13,129 bases of DNA from an uncultured Bacteroidales bacterium. GTDB taxonomy: Bacteria; Bacteroidota; Bacteroidia; Bacteroidales; P3. Each line of letters starts with the position of its first letter. Within the stretch, counting starts at the first letter, position 1. Below the pieces are notes generated by a model. The model saw only the letters and a program-made list of their open reading frames with translations. It was not told the DNA's origin and made no database searches. This document shows positions 1-5,817 of this stretch, piece by piece. The translations under genes were made by a program, and so were the position numbers. Location: positions 1-13,129 of the forward strand of contig CAMWIS010000034.1 in NCBI GenBank assembly GCA_947174375.1, read 5' to 3'.

Positions 1-242
1 TGTTTGCCGATGAGGTGAAGCGGGGCCGCGTGGTTTTCAAAACCGTGGATATATCCACGCCCGAGGGTGAGGCCTTGGCCGACCGTTACGAAGTCACGTG
101 GTCTTCGCTGTTCGTCAACGTTTGGCGGGCAGGGCGGGAGACGCGTCACGACCTTACGGATTTCGCTTTCGGGAATGCGCGTAAAAATCCGGACGCTTTC
201 AAGGCGGGGCTTTCCGACCAAATAAAGGAGGGGTTGCAATAA
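1..242 (+). CDS. arsF: ArsF-like nitroreductase subunit, C-terminal part
   Basis: This is the 3' end of a gene that runs off the left edge. The frame is open from base 3, so the GTG at 15 is an internal codon. The visible stretch of about 79 residues has the FADEVKRGRVVFKTVDIS pattern and the later LTDFAF and KAGLSDQI segments that I recognise from the small thioredoxin-like ArsF family. In that family, ArsF and ArsE are reported to reduce nitrophenyl arsenicals to aminophenyl forms, which ArsG then exports. The catalytic cysteines would lie in the missing N-terminal half; there is no cysteine in the visible part. The stop codon overlaps the next start by one base (TAATG), indicating translational coupling to the ArsG-like permease. 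The assignment rests on family resemblance plus the downstream order of genes. The alternative is a generic thioredoxin-fold protein of unknown role. Confidence 0.72.
   Translation, partial: FADEVKRGRVVFKTVDISTPEGEALADRYEVTWSSLFVNVWRAGRETRHDLTDFAFGNARKNPDAFKAGLSDQIKEGLQ
225..231 (+). promoter_or_regulatory. Shine-Dalgarno site of the ArsG-like gene
   Basis: AAGGAGG lies 10 bases before the ATG at 242, inside the end of the upstream gene. A full-strength site of this kind is uncommon in Bacteroidetes, where most genes lack it. It supports 242 as the start and the 1-base overlap with the previous stop. Confidence 0.6.
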
Positions 243-949
243 TGGAATGCTTGCAAACCTTGCTCGGCAACGGCACGGCACCGGCGGTTTCGGCTTTCCT
301 GTTGGGACTGTTGACCGCCATATCGCCATGTCCGTTGGCCACCAATGTGGCGGCCATAGGCTTTATCGGCAAGGATATCGAAAACCGCCGCCGGATTTTC
401 AGCAATGGTCTGCTTTATACCCTGGGCCGTATGTTGGCTTATACCGTTTTGGGCATCATCCTGCTGACCGTGCTCAAAGAGGGGGCGAGCGTATTCGGCA
501 TACAGAAGGGCGTCAGCCGATGGGGGGAACGTTTGGTGGGGCCTTTGCTGTCGCTCATGGGCGCGTTCATGTTGTTCGGCCACAAAATCAAACTGCCGTC
601 TTTCGGTTTCAAAGGGCAGGGCGATGGCTTGGCGAAAAAAGGCGGCTGGGGCGCGTTCTTGCTCGGAGTGCTTTTCGCGCTTGCTTTCTGTCCGTCGAGC
701 GGCGTTTTTTATTTCGGTATGCTGATTCCGATGTCCGTTACCGTTAAGGCCGGTTGGTTGCTGTTGATACTGTTTGCCGTGGCCACGGCGTTACCCGTGC
801 TGATGGTGGCGTGGATACTCGCATTCAGTGTGCAGCATATCGGTGCGTTTTACGGCAAGATGCAGGTATTTCAGAAATGGCTCAACCTGATGGTGGGCGT
901 TCTTTTCATCGGGGTCGGCTTTTACTATGTTATCGTCATGTACTTTTAA
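242..949 (+). CDS. arsG: ArsG-like aromatic arsenical efflux permease (CcdA/DsbD-type membrane protein)
   Basis: This is a 235-residue integral membrane protein with about six hydrophobic segments, built as two related halves like the transmembrane part of CcdA/DsbD. Each half carries a cysteine-proline motif: SPCPLATN around C30 and FCPSSG around C150. The paired cysteines are expected at the membrane, where they could bind a trivalent arsenical. In the ArsEFG system the ArsG subfamily exports trivalent aminophenyl arsenicals produced by ArsE and ArsF. The gene overlaps the ArsF-like gene by one base and is followed after 18 bases by a CxxC mini-protein. Shared thiol chemistry explains that context. 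The alternative is a genuine disulfide-relay CcdA, but the ArsF and ArsP neighbours argue for arsenic. Confidence 0.8.
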   Translation: MECLQTLLGNGTAPAVSAFLLGLLTAISPCPLATNVAAIGFIGKDIENRRRIFSNGLLYTLGRMLAYTVLGIILLTVLKEGASVFGIQKGVSRWGERLVGPLLSLMGAFMLFGHKIKLPSFGFKGQGDGLAKKGGWGAFLLGVLFALAFCPSSGVFYFGMLIPMSVTVKAGWLLLILFAVATALPVLMVAWILAFSVQHIGAFYGKMQVFQKWLNLMVGVLFIGVGFYYVIVMYF

Positions 950-967
950 TCATACAAAAAACACGAT

Positions 968-1198
968 ATGGAAATCAAAGTATTGGGAACCGGATGCGCC
1001 AAGTGCAAGACACTTTTCGATACGGTTCAGGAAGCGGTGGGCCAACTCGGCTTAGACGCGCAGGTTATCAAGGAAGAAGACCTGATGAACATCATGGCCT
1101 ACAAAGTGATGGCATTGCCGGCATTGGTCGTTGACGGCAAGGTGGTGGCCAAAGGCCAGCGGCTCAGTGTGGAACAGGTAAAAGAATTGTTACGATGA
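968..1198 (+). CDS. Small glutaredoxin/thioredoxin-like CxxC protein (TM0996/MTH895 type)
   Basis: This is a 76-residue single-domain protein. It opens with a beta strand (MEIKVLGTG) followed at once by the redox motif C10-A-K-C13, and has the cis-proline segment MALPALVVDGKVV near residues 51-63, both hallmarks of the thioredoxin fold. The domain is at the minimal size of the TM0996/MTH895 family. It has no signal peptide, so it should be cytosolic. The last codon and stop overlap the next start as ATGA, so translation is coupled to the permease. In arsenic operons such proteins usually sit next to UPF0718/ArsP permeases. A role in handing thiols or thiol-bound arsenic to the permease is inference. 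It could correspond to an ArsE-type partner, but I cannot decide that from sequence. Confidence 0.85.
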   Translation: MEIKVLGTGCAKCKTLFDTVQEAVGQLGLDAQVIKEEDLMNIMAYKVMALPALVVDGKVVAKGQRLSVEQVKELLR

Positions 1199-2163
1199 TA
1201 CAGACATTTGCAGACTGGCTCGTTTACGGCCTTTTCGGCCTGTCGCCGGCATCCCGTTGGGGAAGCGCCGTCAACTTCTTTTTTTACGACGCCATCAAAA
1301 TCACGATTCTGCTGTTCCTCATATCCGTGGTCATGGGCATTATCAATGCCTATTTCCCGATAGAGCGTCTGCGCAATTATCTTACAAGCCGCAAACTCTA
1401 TGGCTTGGAATATCTTTTGGCCGCGCTGTTCGGGGCCATAACCCCGTTCTGTTCCTGTTCGTCCATCCCGCTGTTCATCGGTTTTGTCAAAGGCGGCATC
1501 CCGTTGGGCGTCACGTTTTCATTTCTCATTACCTCGCCCCTCGTCAACGAAGTGGCCGTGGCCATGTTTGCGGGGACGTTCGGTTGGAAAATCACAGGTA
1601 TATACATTGTGAGCGGCGTCGTCATGGGGATGCTCGGCGGTTGGGTATTGGGGCGGATGAAACTCGACCGGATGCTTACGCCGTGGGTGCGTCAGATACA
1701 GGCGCAATCGGAAGCGGAAACGGTTCAATGGGCGGAAGATAAGGTGCCGTTTCTGAAGCGGCTGCCCACGATTATCCGCGATGCCTGGGGCATTGTGCGC
1801 GGCGTTTCCATCTATATTCTTATCGGTATCGGTATCGGGGCTGGCATCCATGGCTTTGTGCCGGATGCGTTCTTCGCCCAATGGATGGGGCGTGACAACT
1901 GGTATGCCGTGCCCGTTTCGGTGCTGTTGGCCGTGCCGATGTATGCCAATGCCGCCGGTATCGTGCCGGTCGTCCAGGTCTTCGTGACCAAGGGCATTTC
2001 CATAGGTACGGCCTTGTCGTTCATGATGGCGGTTGTCGGGCTGTCGTTGCCGGAAGCCACGCTGTTGAAGAAAGTGATGACTTGGAAACTCATCGGCATC
2101 TTCTTTGGCGTGGTCGCGGCCATTATCATCCTTTCGGGCTATCTGTTCAATTGGCTGATATAA
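1195..2163 (+). CDS. arsP: ArsP/UPF0718-family permease (organoarsenical efflux)
   Basis: This is a 322-residue polytopic membrane protein matching the PF03773 permease family, of usual length. About eight hydrophobic segments are visible. The cytosolic loop near residues 165-195 is hydrophilic (VRQIQAQSEAETVQWAEDK). The key motif TPFCSCSS, with C86 and C88, is followed by IPLFIGFVKGGIPLG. Paired cysteines at this place are typical of ArsP, which exports methylarsenite and trivalent aromatic arsenicals such as reduced roxarsone. A second conserved half-repeat is PMYANAAGIVPVVQVFVTKG near residues 250-270. Other UPF0718 members have unknown substrates, so the arsenical assignment relies on the cysteine pair and on the ArsF and ArsG neighbours. 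It is the last gene of the operon and is followed by a strong palindrome. Confidence 0.82.
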   Translation: MIQTFADWLVYGLFGLSPASRWGSAVNFFFYDAIKITILLFLISVVMGIINAYFPIERLRNYLTSRKLYGLEYLLAALFGAITPFCSCSSIPLFIGFVKGGIPLGVTFSFLITSPLVNEVAVAMFAGTFGWKITGIYIVSGVVMGMLGGWVLGRMKLDRMLTPWVRQIQAQSEAETVQWAEDKVPFLKRLPTIIRDAWGIVRGVSIYILIGIGIGAGIHGFVPDAFFAQWMGRDNWYAVPVSVLLAVPMYANAAGIVPVVQVFVTKGISIGTALSFMMAVVGLSLPEATLLKKVMTWKLIGIFFGVVAAIIILSGYLFNWLI

Positions 2164-2172
2164 ACAACTGGC

Positions 2173-2202
2173 TTAGGGCGCGGCTTCGAAGCCGCGCCCT
2201 AA
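2173..2202. terminator. Perfect 30-base palindrome between convergent genes, probable two-way terminator
   Basis: TTAGGGCGCGGCTTC at 2173-2187 is followed directly by its exact reverse complement at 2188-2202. The RNA from either strand could form a GC-rich hairpin of up to 15 pairs, with about 4 bases in the loop. It lies 9 bases after the permease stop and covers the stop codon (2199-2201, minus strand) of the convergent ATPase gene. No run of T follows on either side, so classic intrinsic termination is not certain. RNA end protection or transcript separation is equally plausible. Confidence 0.65.
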
Positions 2203-3371
2203 TAGTTCAAACCGAACTGCCAAAGGGGAACGGTGGTGCCGTAGCCCGTTTCGATGTTGTCTTTCACGACGATGCCGTTCGGGAGGTCTTCAATTTGCTT
2301 CCGGCCTTTGCTCCGGCCTCCGATTTCAAACGTGTAATCGTCCACCGTGAAGTCGGAGACTTTTGAAGCAAGAATATCGTGGTTGACCCGCATTTGGTTG
2401 AAGAAAAACGTTTCCCGAATGTTTCCGGTATCAGGCTTCCCTCCCGCCAATACGCCCATCAGGTTAGGATTGTCTATATATACTTTCTCCACTTTTCCCA
2501 AACCGCTTAATCCGCCGGCCTCGTTCCGCAGTTGTGCGATCATACCGGCCTTCTCCAAAAAAATCAGATATTCCGGTACATTGTTCTTGCTTACGCCGAT
2601 TTTGGCGGCCAAACTATCCATATTGGGCTTAAAGGGGGTGAGTTGCGACAGGACGGAAAGCATTTTTTTGAGTTTCCGTGCCGTAGATGCCTTCATATCG
2701 GCGTATTGGGGGATATCCGATTCCACGGTCTGCGCAATCACTTGTTCCATACGCATCTCAAAGCCGTTTTCGCGCGAAAACGGATAGTAGCCCTCTTTCA
2801 GATAAGCCCGAAAGAGCGGCAGGGGATGCGGCAATTCGGGAATCGTACCTTTGTGCGCGAGGATGTCCGCCAAGGATAAGACTTCTGTTTTGATGTCGTG
2901 AAACAATTCCAGATACTCCCGGAACGAAAGTCCCTGCATGGCGTACATCAAGGCCCGCCGGCTCAAATCGGCTTCCCCTTTTTGAATATCGAGCACGGAA
3001 GAACCGGTAAACACAATGGAAAGGTCGGCATGTACGTCGTAAATCTGTTTGAGTTCCCTAGACCATCCTTTGTATTTGTGCACCTCGTCAATGCAAAGGC
3101 GTCTGCCGCCGTCCTTTACGAACTCGTCGGCGAGCTCCACCAGGCTATGGGTCGAGAAATAAGTATGATCGGCCGATACATAGAGAGACTTTTCGTTTGG
3201 ATGTTGACGGACATATTGAAGCACCATCGTGGATTTTCCAATACCCCGCGGCCCGATGATGCCCACCAGTCGGCTTTTCCAATCGATGCGGCTGTACATA
3301 TAACGCGTGAATGAAACGGGGGTCGTGCGCAACATTTCATTCATATAAGTATAGAGCGTTTCGTCGGTCAT
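2199..3371 (-). CDS. AAA family ATPase of the AAA_14/DUF4143 type
   Basis: This is a 390-residue soluble protein. An N-terminal AAA_14 domain has Walker A GPRGIGKS at residues 40-47, Walker B LCIDEVHKY with D95 and E96, and the sensor segment FTGSSVLDIQKGEADLSRR at 121-139. The C-terminal half carries a winged-helix-like stretch (KIGVSKNNVPEYLIFLEKAGMI) and then the KVEKVYIDNPNLM region typical of DUF4143. The length is normal for the family. These proteins are abundant in Bacteroidetes, with many divergent copies per genome. Their function is not established; ideas include mobile-element or nuclease-like roles because the C-terminal part resembles restriction folds. The gene stands alone and convergent to the arsenic operon. 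It has its own -7 element and paired operator-like boxes upstream, suggesting independent and possibly autogenous control. Confidence 0.88.
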   Translation of the reverse strand: MTDETLYTYMNEMLRTTPVSFTRYMYSRIDWKSRLVGIIGPRGIGKSTMVLQYVRQHPNEKSLYVSADHTYFSTHSLVELADEFVKDGGRRLCIDEVHKYKGWSRELKQIYDVHADLSIVFTGSSVLDIQKGEADLSRRALMYAMQGLSFREYLELFHDIKTEVLSLADILAHKGTIPELPHPLPLFRAYLKEGYYPFSRENGFEMRMEQVIAQTVESDIPQYADMKASTARKLKKMLSVLSQLTPFKPNMDSLAAKIGVSKNNVPEYLIFLEKAGMIAQLRNEAGGLSGLGKVEKVYIDNPNLMGVLAGGKPDTGNIRETFFFNQMRVNHDILASKVSDFTVDDYTFEIGGRSKGRKQIEDLPNGIVVKDNIETGYGTTVPLWQFGLNY

Positions 3372-3388
3372 AGGGCTATAATTTTTTG

Positions 3389-3396
3389 CAAAGATA
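3389..3396 (-). promoter_or_regulatory. Bacteroidetes -7 element of the AAA ATPase gene
   Basis: On the minus strand this reads TATCTTTG, a perfect match to TAnnTTTG, and it ends 17 bases before the ATPase ATG. No clear TTTG or TTG is seen at the ideal 19-21 base spacing upstream. The spacer is occupied by an operator-like box, so an activator or repressor site may replace the -33 contact. Confidence 0.65.
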
Positions 3397-3403
3397 GCAA
3401 AAA

Positions 3404-3451
3404 TCCCTCAATGAGTGATGAAATCATACAAAATTCTCCCTCAATAAGGGA
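3404..3451. promoter_or_regulatory. Pair of palindromic operator-like boxes, 33 bases apart
   Basis: TCCCTCAATAAGGGA at 3437-3451 is a perfect inverted repeat with TCCCT and AGGGA arms and a 5-base centre. TCCCTCAATGAGTGA at 3404-3418 is a second copy with one arm mismatch. The starts are 33 bases apart, about three helical turns, so both would face the same side of DNA. The outer arms also form a larger inverted repeat, with AAAAATCCCT at 3399-3408 and AGGGATTTTT at 3447-3456. The nearer box falls between the -7 and -33 positions of the ATPase promoter. This fits a dimeric DNA-binding protein that controls the ATPase gene; the protein is unknown. Confidence 0.6.
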
Positions 3452-3474
3452 TTTTTTAATCTATCTCTGAGCGT

Positions 3475-3555
3475 AAACTGCACTATTTTCCGATTTTTTG
3501 CATATCAAACTGCACTATTTTCCGTTTTTCGGGGTGTCAAACTGCACTATTTTCC
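3475..3555 (+). repeat. Three direct repeats with an exact 32-base period
   Basis: AAACTGCACTATTTTCC occurs at 3475-3491, 3507-3523 and 3539-3555 with no mismatch. The first two copies continue with G and a T-rich stretch, and the second and third are preceded by TC. The intervening 15 bases differ. The unit is too short and too few for a CRISPR array, and no cas gene is present. The pattern resembles the repeated transposase-binding sites at IS21-family ends, which also carry GCAC-TTTT-like motifs, but no transposase ORF lies nearby. A decayed or solo IS end is one reading; a set of regulator sites upstream of the ABC operon is the other. Confidence 0.9.
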
Positions 3556-3581
3556 ATGTTCCAAAAATTTTTTCATCAGAA

Positions 3582-3613
3582 TTTGGTGGTTTAAAAATAT
3601 TGTGCTATGTTTG
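3582..3613 (+). promoter_or_regulatory. Promoter of the ABC-GntR-barrel operon
   Basis: TTTG at 3582-3585 and TATGTTTG at 3606-3613 are separated by 20 bases. This matches the Bacteroidetes housekeeping promoter (TTTG, 19-21 bases, TAnnTTTG) without a mismatch. Transcription should begin around 3618-3622, giving a leader of about 45-50 bases before the ABC start at 3667. Confidence 0.8.
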
Positions 3614-3614
3614 C

Positions 3615-3640
3615 AGTGTACTAAGACACTAATACAGTAT
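3615..3640. promoter_or_regulatory. Putative GntR (YtrA-type) operator
   Basis: Directly downstream of the -7 element lie two small dyads. AGTGT (3615-3619) and ACACT (3626-3630) are separated by six bases, and ATAC-A-GTAT spans 3632-3640. They sit over the expected transcription start, where a repressor would block initiation. The only regulator encoded in the operon is the short GntR at 5460-5813, so self-regulation of the whole operon is the natural inference. No binding data are available here. Confidence 0.45.
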
Positions 3641-3666
3641 AACACAACCTCAAAAATCTGCATGAT

Positions 3667-5379
3667 ATGATTGAAATTAAGAGTGTTAGCTTTAGATATG
3701 GCAAGGGCGCCATGGTGCTGGAACATCTGAACCTGCAACTCAAGCCCGGTTCTATCTATGGTTTATTGGGTGAAAACGGCGTGGGCAAGACCACGTTGTT
3801 GAAGATGATGGCGGGCTTGCTGTTTCCCAACGAGGGGCAGATCCGCGTTTTGGGTTTTGAACCGCGCCGCCGCGAGGCCGCCTTTCTGCAACAGGTATAT
3901 TTTCTGCCGGACAGTCCGCAGGTAGAGGAAATTTCGTTGGACAACTACGTCAAGCTCAACGCCTGTCTGTATCCGAACTTCAGCGAGGATGACTTGCGGC
4001 GCTATGTGGCGGTGCTGGAGGTGGATAGCGGCCGCGCCATGCACAAACTCTCGTTCGGGCAGCAGAAAAAGGCCATGCTGGCGTTCGCCCTGGCCTGCAA
4101 CACGCCGGTCTTGCTCATGGACGAACCCACCAACGGTTTGGATATCCCGTCCAAGGGGCAGCTGCGCCGCTTGATTGCCTCGGCCGCGACGGACGACAAA
4201 TGCTTTGTGATTTCGACGCACCAGGTGCGCGATTTGGAACAGCTTATCGACCCCATTGTGATTATGGAACGGCAGCGCGTGCTGCTCAACAACAGCATGG
4301 AGGAAATCGGCCAGCGGCTTTGGTTCGGCGTCGCGGCCGAGAAGCCCGCCAACTGCCTCTACGCCGAGCCGGCCTTGGGCGGTATGTACGTGGTGACGCC
4401 GCGCACGGACGATATGCCCGACAGCAAGGTGCAGTTGGAGGCCCTGTTCAACGCCGCCATCGCCAACCGCGGCTATTTCCAGGAGACGTTCGGCCAAGGC
4501 CGCGCCTGGAAGAGCCGGAGCGCCGCCCTGTCGGAAACGGGTGCCATGACGGCGGAAGCCGTGGCCGAGGCCGCCGGGCTGCCGTCTAACCCGCAGGCGG
4601 GGCGGCAAGCGGCCCCCTGCATCAGCCCGCTCAAACGCTTCCTGTATGCCTTGCGTGCCGAAATCTTTGCGAAATACAAAACGTATTTCCTGACGCTGGG
4701 CGTCATCTTCGGGTTATATATGTGGCGTTGGATATCGTATCTGATGTCGTCGGCCGGCTTTGCGGACGATACGGTTTACGGTGGCTGGACCGTCGCCGTC
4801 ATCTTCATGATATTGGCGCCCTATATGCTCTACCGCGACCTCTATCATCCGGTCAAGGGCTTTTCGTTCATGATGCGCCCCACCGGCAATTTGGAAAAAT
4901 TCGGTACCATTTGGGTGCAGTCGGTCATCGTGATGCCCGTGGTGCTGTTGCTTTGGTGCGGGCTGCTGGACGGCATCATGAGCCTGCTTATCCACCATTC
5001 GCTGGTCGGCCCCAATGTGCTCAGAGGCGGTTTGGATATGCTGTTCGACGATATGCGGCTTAGCAAATTGGGCGGCTTGACGGTCATCAGCTTCGGGATG
5101 TTCTTCGGCCCGCAGTCTTCGGTGCTGTGGGGCACCTGCTTCTTCAAGCAACACAAACTCCTGAAACTGATAGCCACCTATTTCGGCTTGATTACGCTGT
5201 TCTCGATTTCGGTCTTCCATCTCGCCAACCTGTGGCCGTGGGGCTGGTCGCTCTTCGCAAACCTGGACGAACAGGCCGCCGAATGCTGGCTGAAAACCCT
5301 GATGTACGCCGGCACGATTATCCCTTGCCTCGGCCTGTACGTATGGTCGTACTTCAGCTTCAAACGCCGTCAGTTGTAG
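3667..5379 (+). CDS. ABC transporter ATPase fused to a C-terminal membrane domain
   Basis: This is a 570-residue protein. Residues 1-230 form an ABC nucleotide-binding domain: Walker A GENGVGKTT at 35-43, a signature variant LSFGQQ at 128-133 (in place of LSGGQ), Walker B LLMDEP with D152 and E153, and the switch histidine H185 in ISTH. Residues 230-281 resemble the C-terminal tail of Bacteroidetes ABC ATPases. An alanine-rich, low-complexity linker at about 282-318 leads to a hydrophobic domain (about 340-565) with roughly six membrane segments. That half resembles permeases usually encoded by a separate gene next to such ATPases. The reading frame is continuous, so this appears to be a true half-transporter fusion in the unusual ATPase-first order. 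The substrate is unknown. The YtrA-type GntR downstream suggests an exporter induced by envelope stress or antimicrobials. Confidence 0.88.
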   Translation: MIEIKSVSFRYGKGAMVLEHLNLQLKPGSIYGLLGENGVGKTTLLKMMAGLLFPNEGQIRVLGFEPRRREAAFLQQVYFLPDSPQVEEISLDNYVKLNACLYPNFSEDDLRRYVAVLEVDSGRAMHKLSFGQQKKAMLAFALACNTPVLLMDEPTNGLDIPSKGQLRRLIASAATDDKCFVISTHQVRDLEQLIDPIVIMERQRVLLNNSMEEIGQRLWFGVAAEKPANCLYAEPALGGMYVVTPRTDDMPDSKVQLEALFNAAIANRGYFQETFGQGRAWKSRSAALSETGAMTAEAVAEAAGLPSNPQAGRQAAPCISPLKRFLYALRAEIFAKYKTYFLTLGVIFGLYMWRWISYLMSSAGFADDTVYGGWTVAVIFMILAPYMLYRDLYHPVKGFSFMMRPTGNLEKFGTIWVQSVIVMPVVLLLWCGLLDGIMSLLIHHSLVGPNVLRGGLDMLFDDMRLSKLGGLTVISFGMFFGPQSSVLWGTCFFKQHKLLKLIATYFGLITLFSISVFHLANLWPWGWSLFANLDEQAAECWLKTLMYAGTIIPCLGLYVWSYFSFKRRQL

Positions 5380-5392
5380 GATATCGGCCCGC

Positions 5393-5422
5393 CGCCGTCG
5401 CCAATCGTCATCGGCGACGGCG
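5393..5422 (+). terminator. GC-rich hairpin between the ABC and GntR genes
   Basis: CGCCGTCGCC at 5393-5402 pairs perfectly with GGCGACGGCG at 5413-5422 around a 10-base loop. It lies 13 bases after the ABC stop and 37 before the GntR start. No T run follows, so it is more likely a partial terminator or an RNA-stability element that sets the ratio of the upstream and downstream products than a full stop. Confidence 0.5.
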
Positions 5423-5459
5423 TGGGGTCACCCGTAAAACCTTAAATATATAATTGACT

Positions 5460-5813
5460 ATGGAATTTACAGCGGACAAAGCCATATATCTGCAAATAGC
5501 GGACTATATCGGCGACCGGATATTGCGTCAGGAATGGACGGCGCACGACAAAATCCCGTCGGTGCGGGAGTTGAGCGCGTCGTTGATGGTCAACCCAAAC
5601 ACGGTGGCGCGCGCCTACGAGCAGTTGGAAAACAACGGCATCATCTACAGCAAGCGCGGCATCGGCTTCTCGGTGTCGGAAACGGCCTTGGAAAAGGTCA
5701 GCGCGGAGCGGCGGGAGACGTTCCTTAAAGTGGAACTGCCGAATTTCTATAAGAAAATGCGGCAACTCGACCTCAGTTGGGAGCAGGTGACGGAATTTGC
5801 GAAATATATATAG
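5460..5813 (+). CDS. GntR-family transcriptional regulator, short YtrA type
   Basis: This is a 117-residue protein. An N-terminal winged helix-turn-helix, about residues 8-75, shows the GntR signature: AIYLQIADYI, then KIPSVRELSASLMVNPNTVARAYEQLE in consecutive segments, then GIIYSKRGIGFSV at the wing. The remaining 40 residues are a short helical tail, as in the YtrA subfamily, which lacks a large ligand-binding domain. YtrA-type repressors usually sit with ABC transporter genes and control them; some respond to cell-wall antibiotics. I chose ATG 5460 over the in-frame TTG at 5454 because it matches the family N-terminus. The stop is 4 bases before the barrel gene start. The likely target is the dyad region at 3615-3640. 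Confidence 0.9.
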   Translation: MEFTADKAIYLQIADYIGDRILRQEWTAHDKIPSVRELSASLMVNPNTVARAYEQLENNGIIYSKRGIGFSVSETALEKVSAERRETFLKVELPNFYKKMRQLDLSWEQVTEFAKYI

Positions 5814-5817
5814 CAGT

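Noticed and set aside
3475..3555. CRISPR array
   Set aside because: Only three 17-base repeats with 15-base gaps, partly similar gaps and no cas genes. Real arrays have repeats of about 24-47 bases and spacers of about 26-72.
3547..3738. 63-codon minus-strand frame across the ABC operon promoter
   Set aside because: It overlaps the promoter, the operator candidate and the ABC gene start, has no upstream promoter and no recognisable content.
5797..5817. Earlier TTG start for the barrel protein
   Set aside because: It would overlap the GntR stop and put seven extra residues ahead of a complete signal peptide that begins naturally at ATG 5818.
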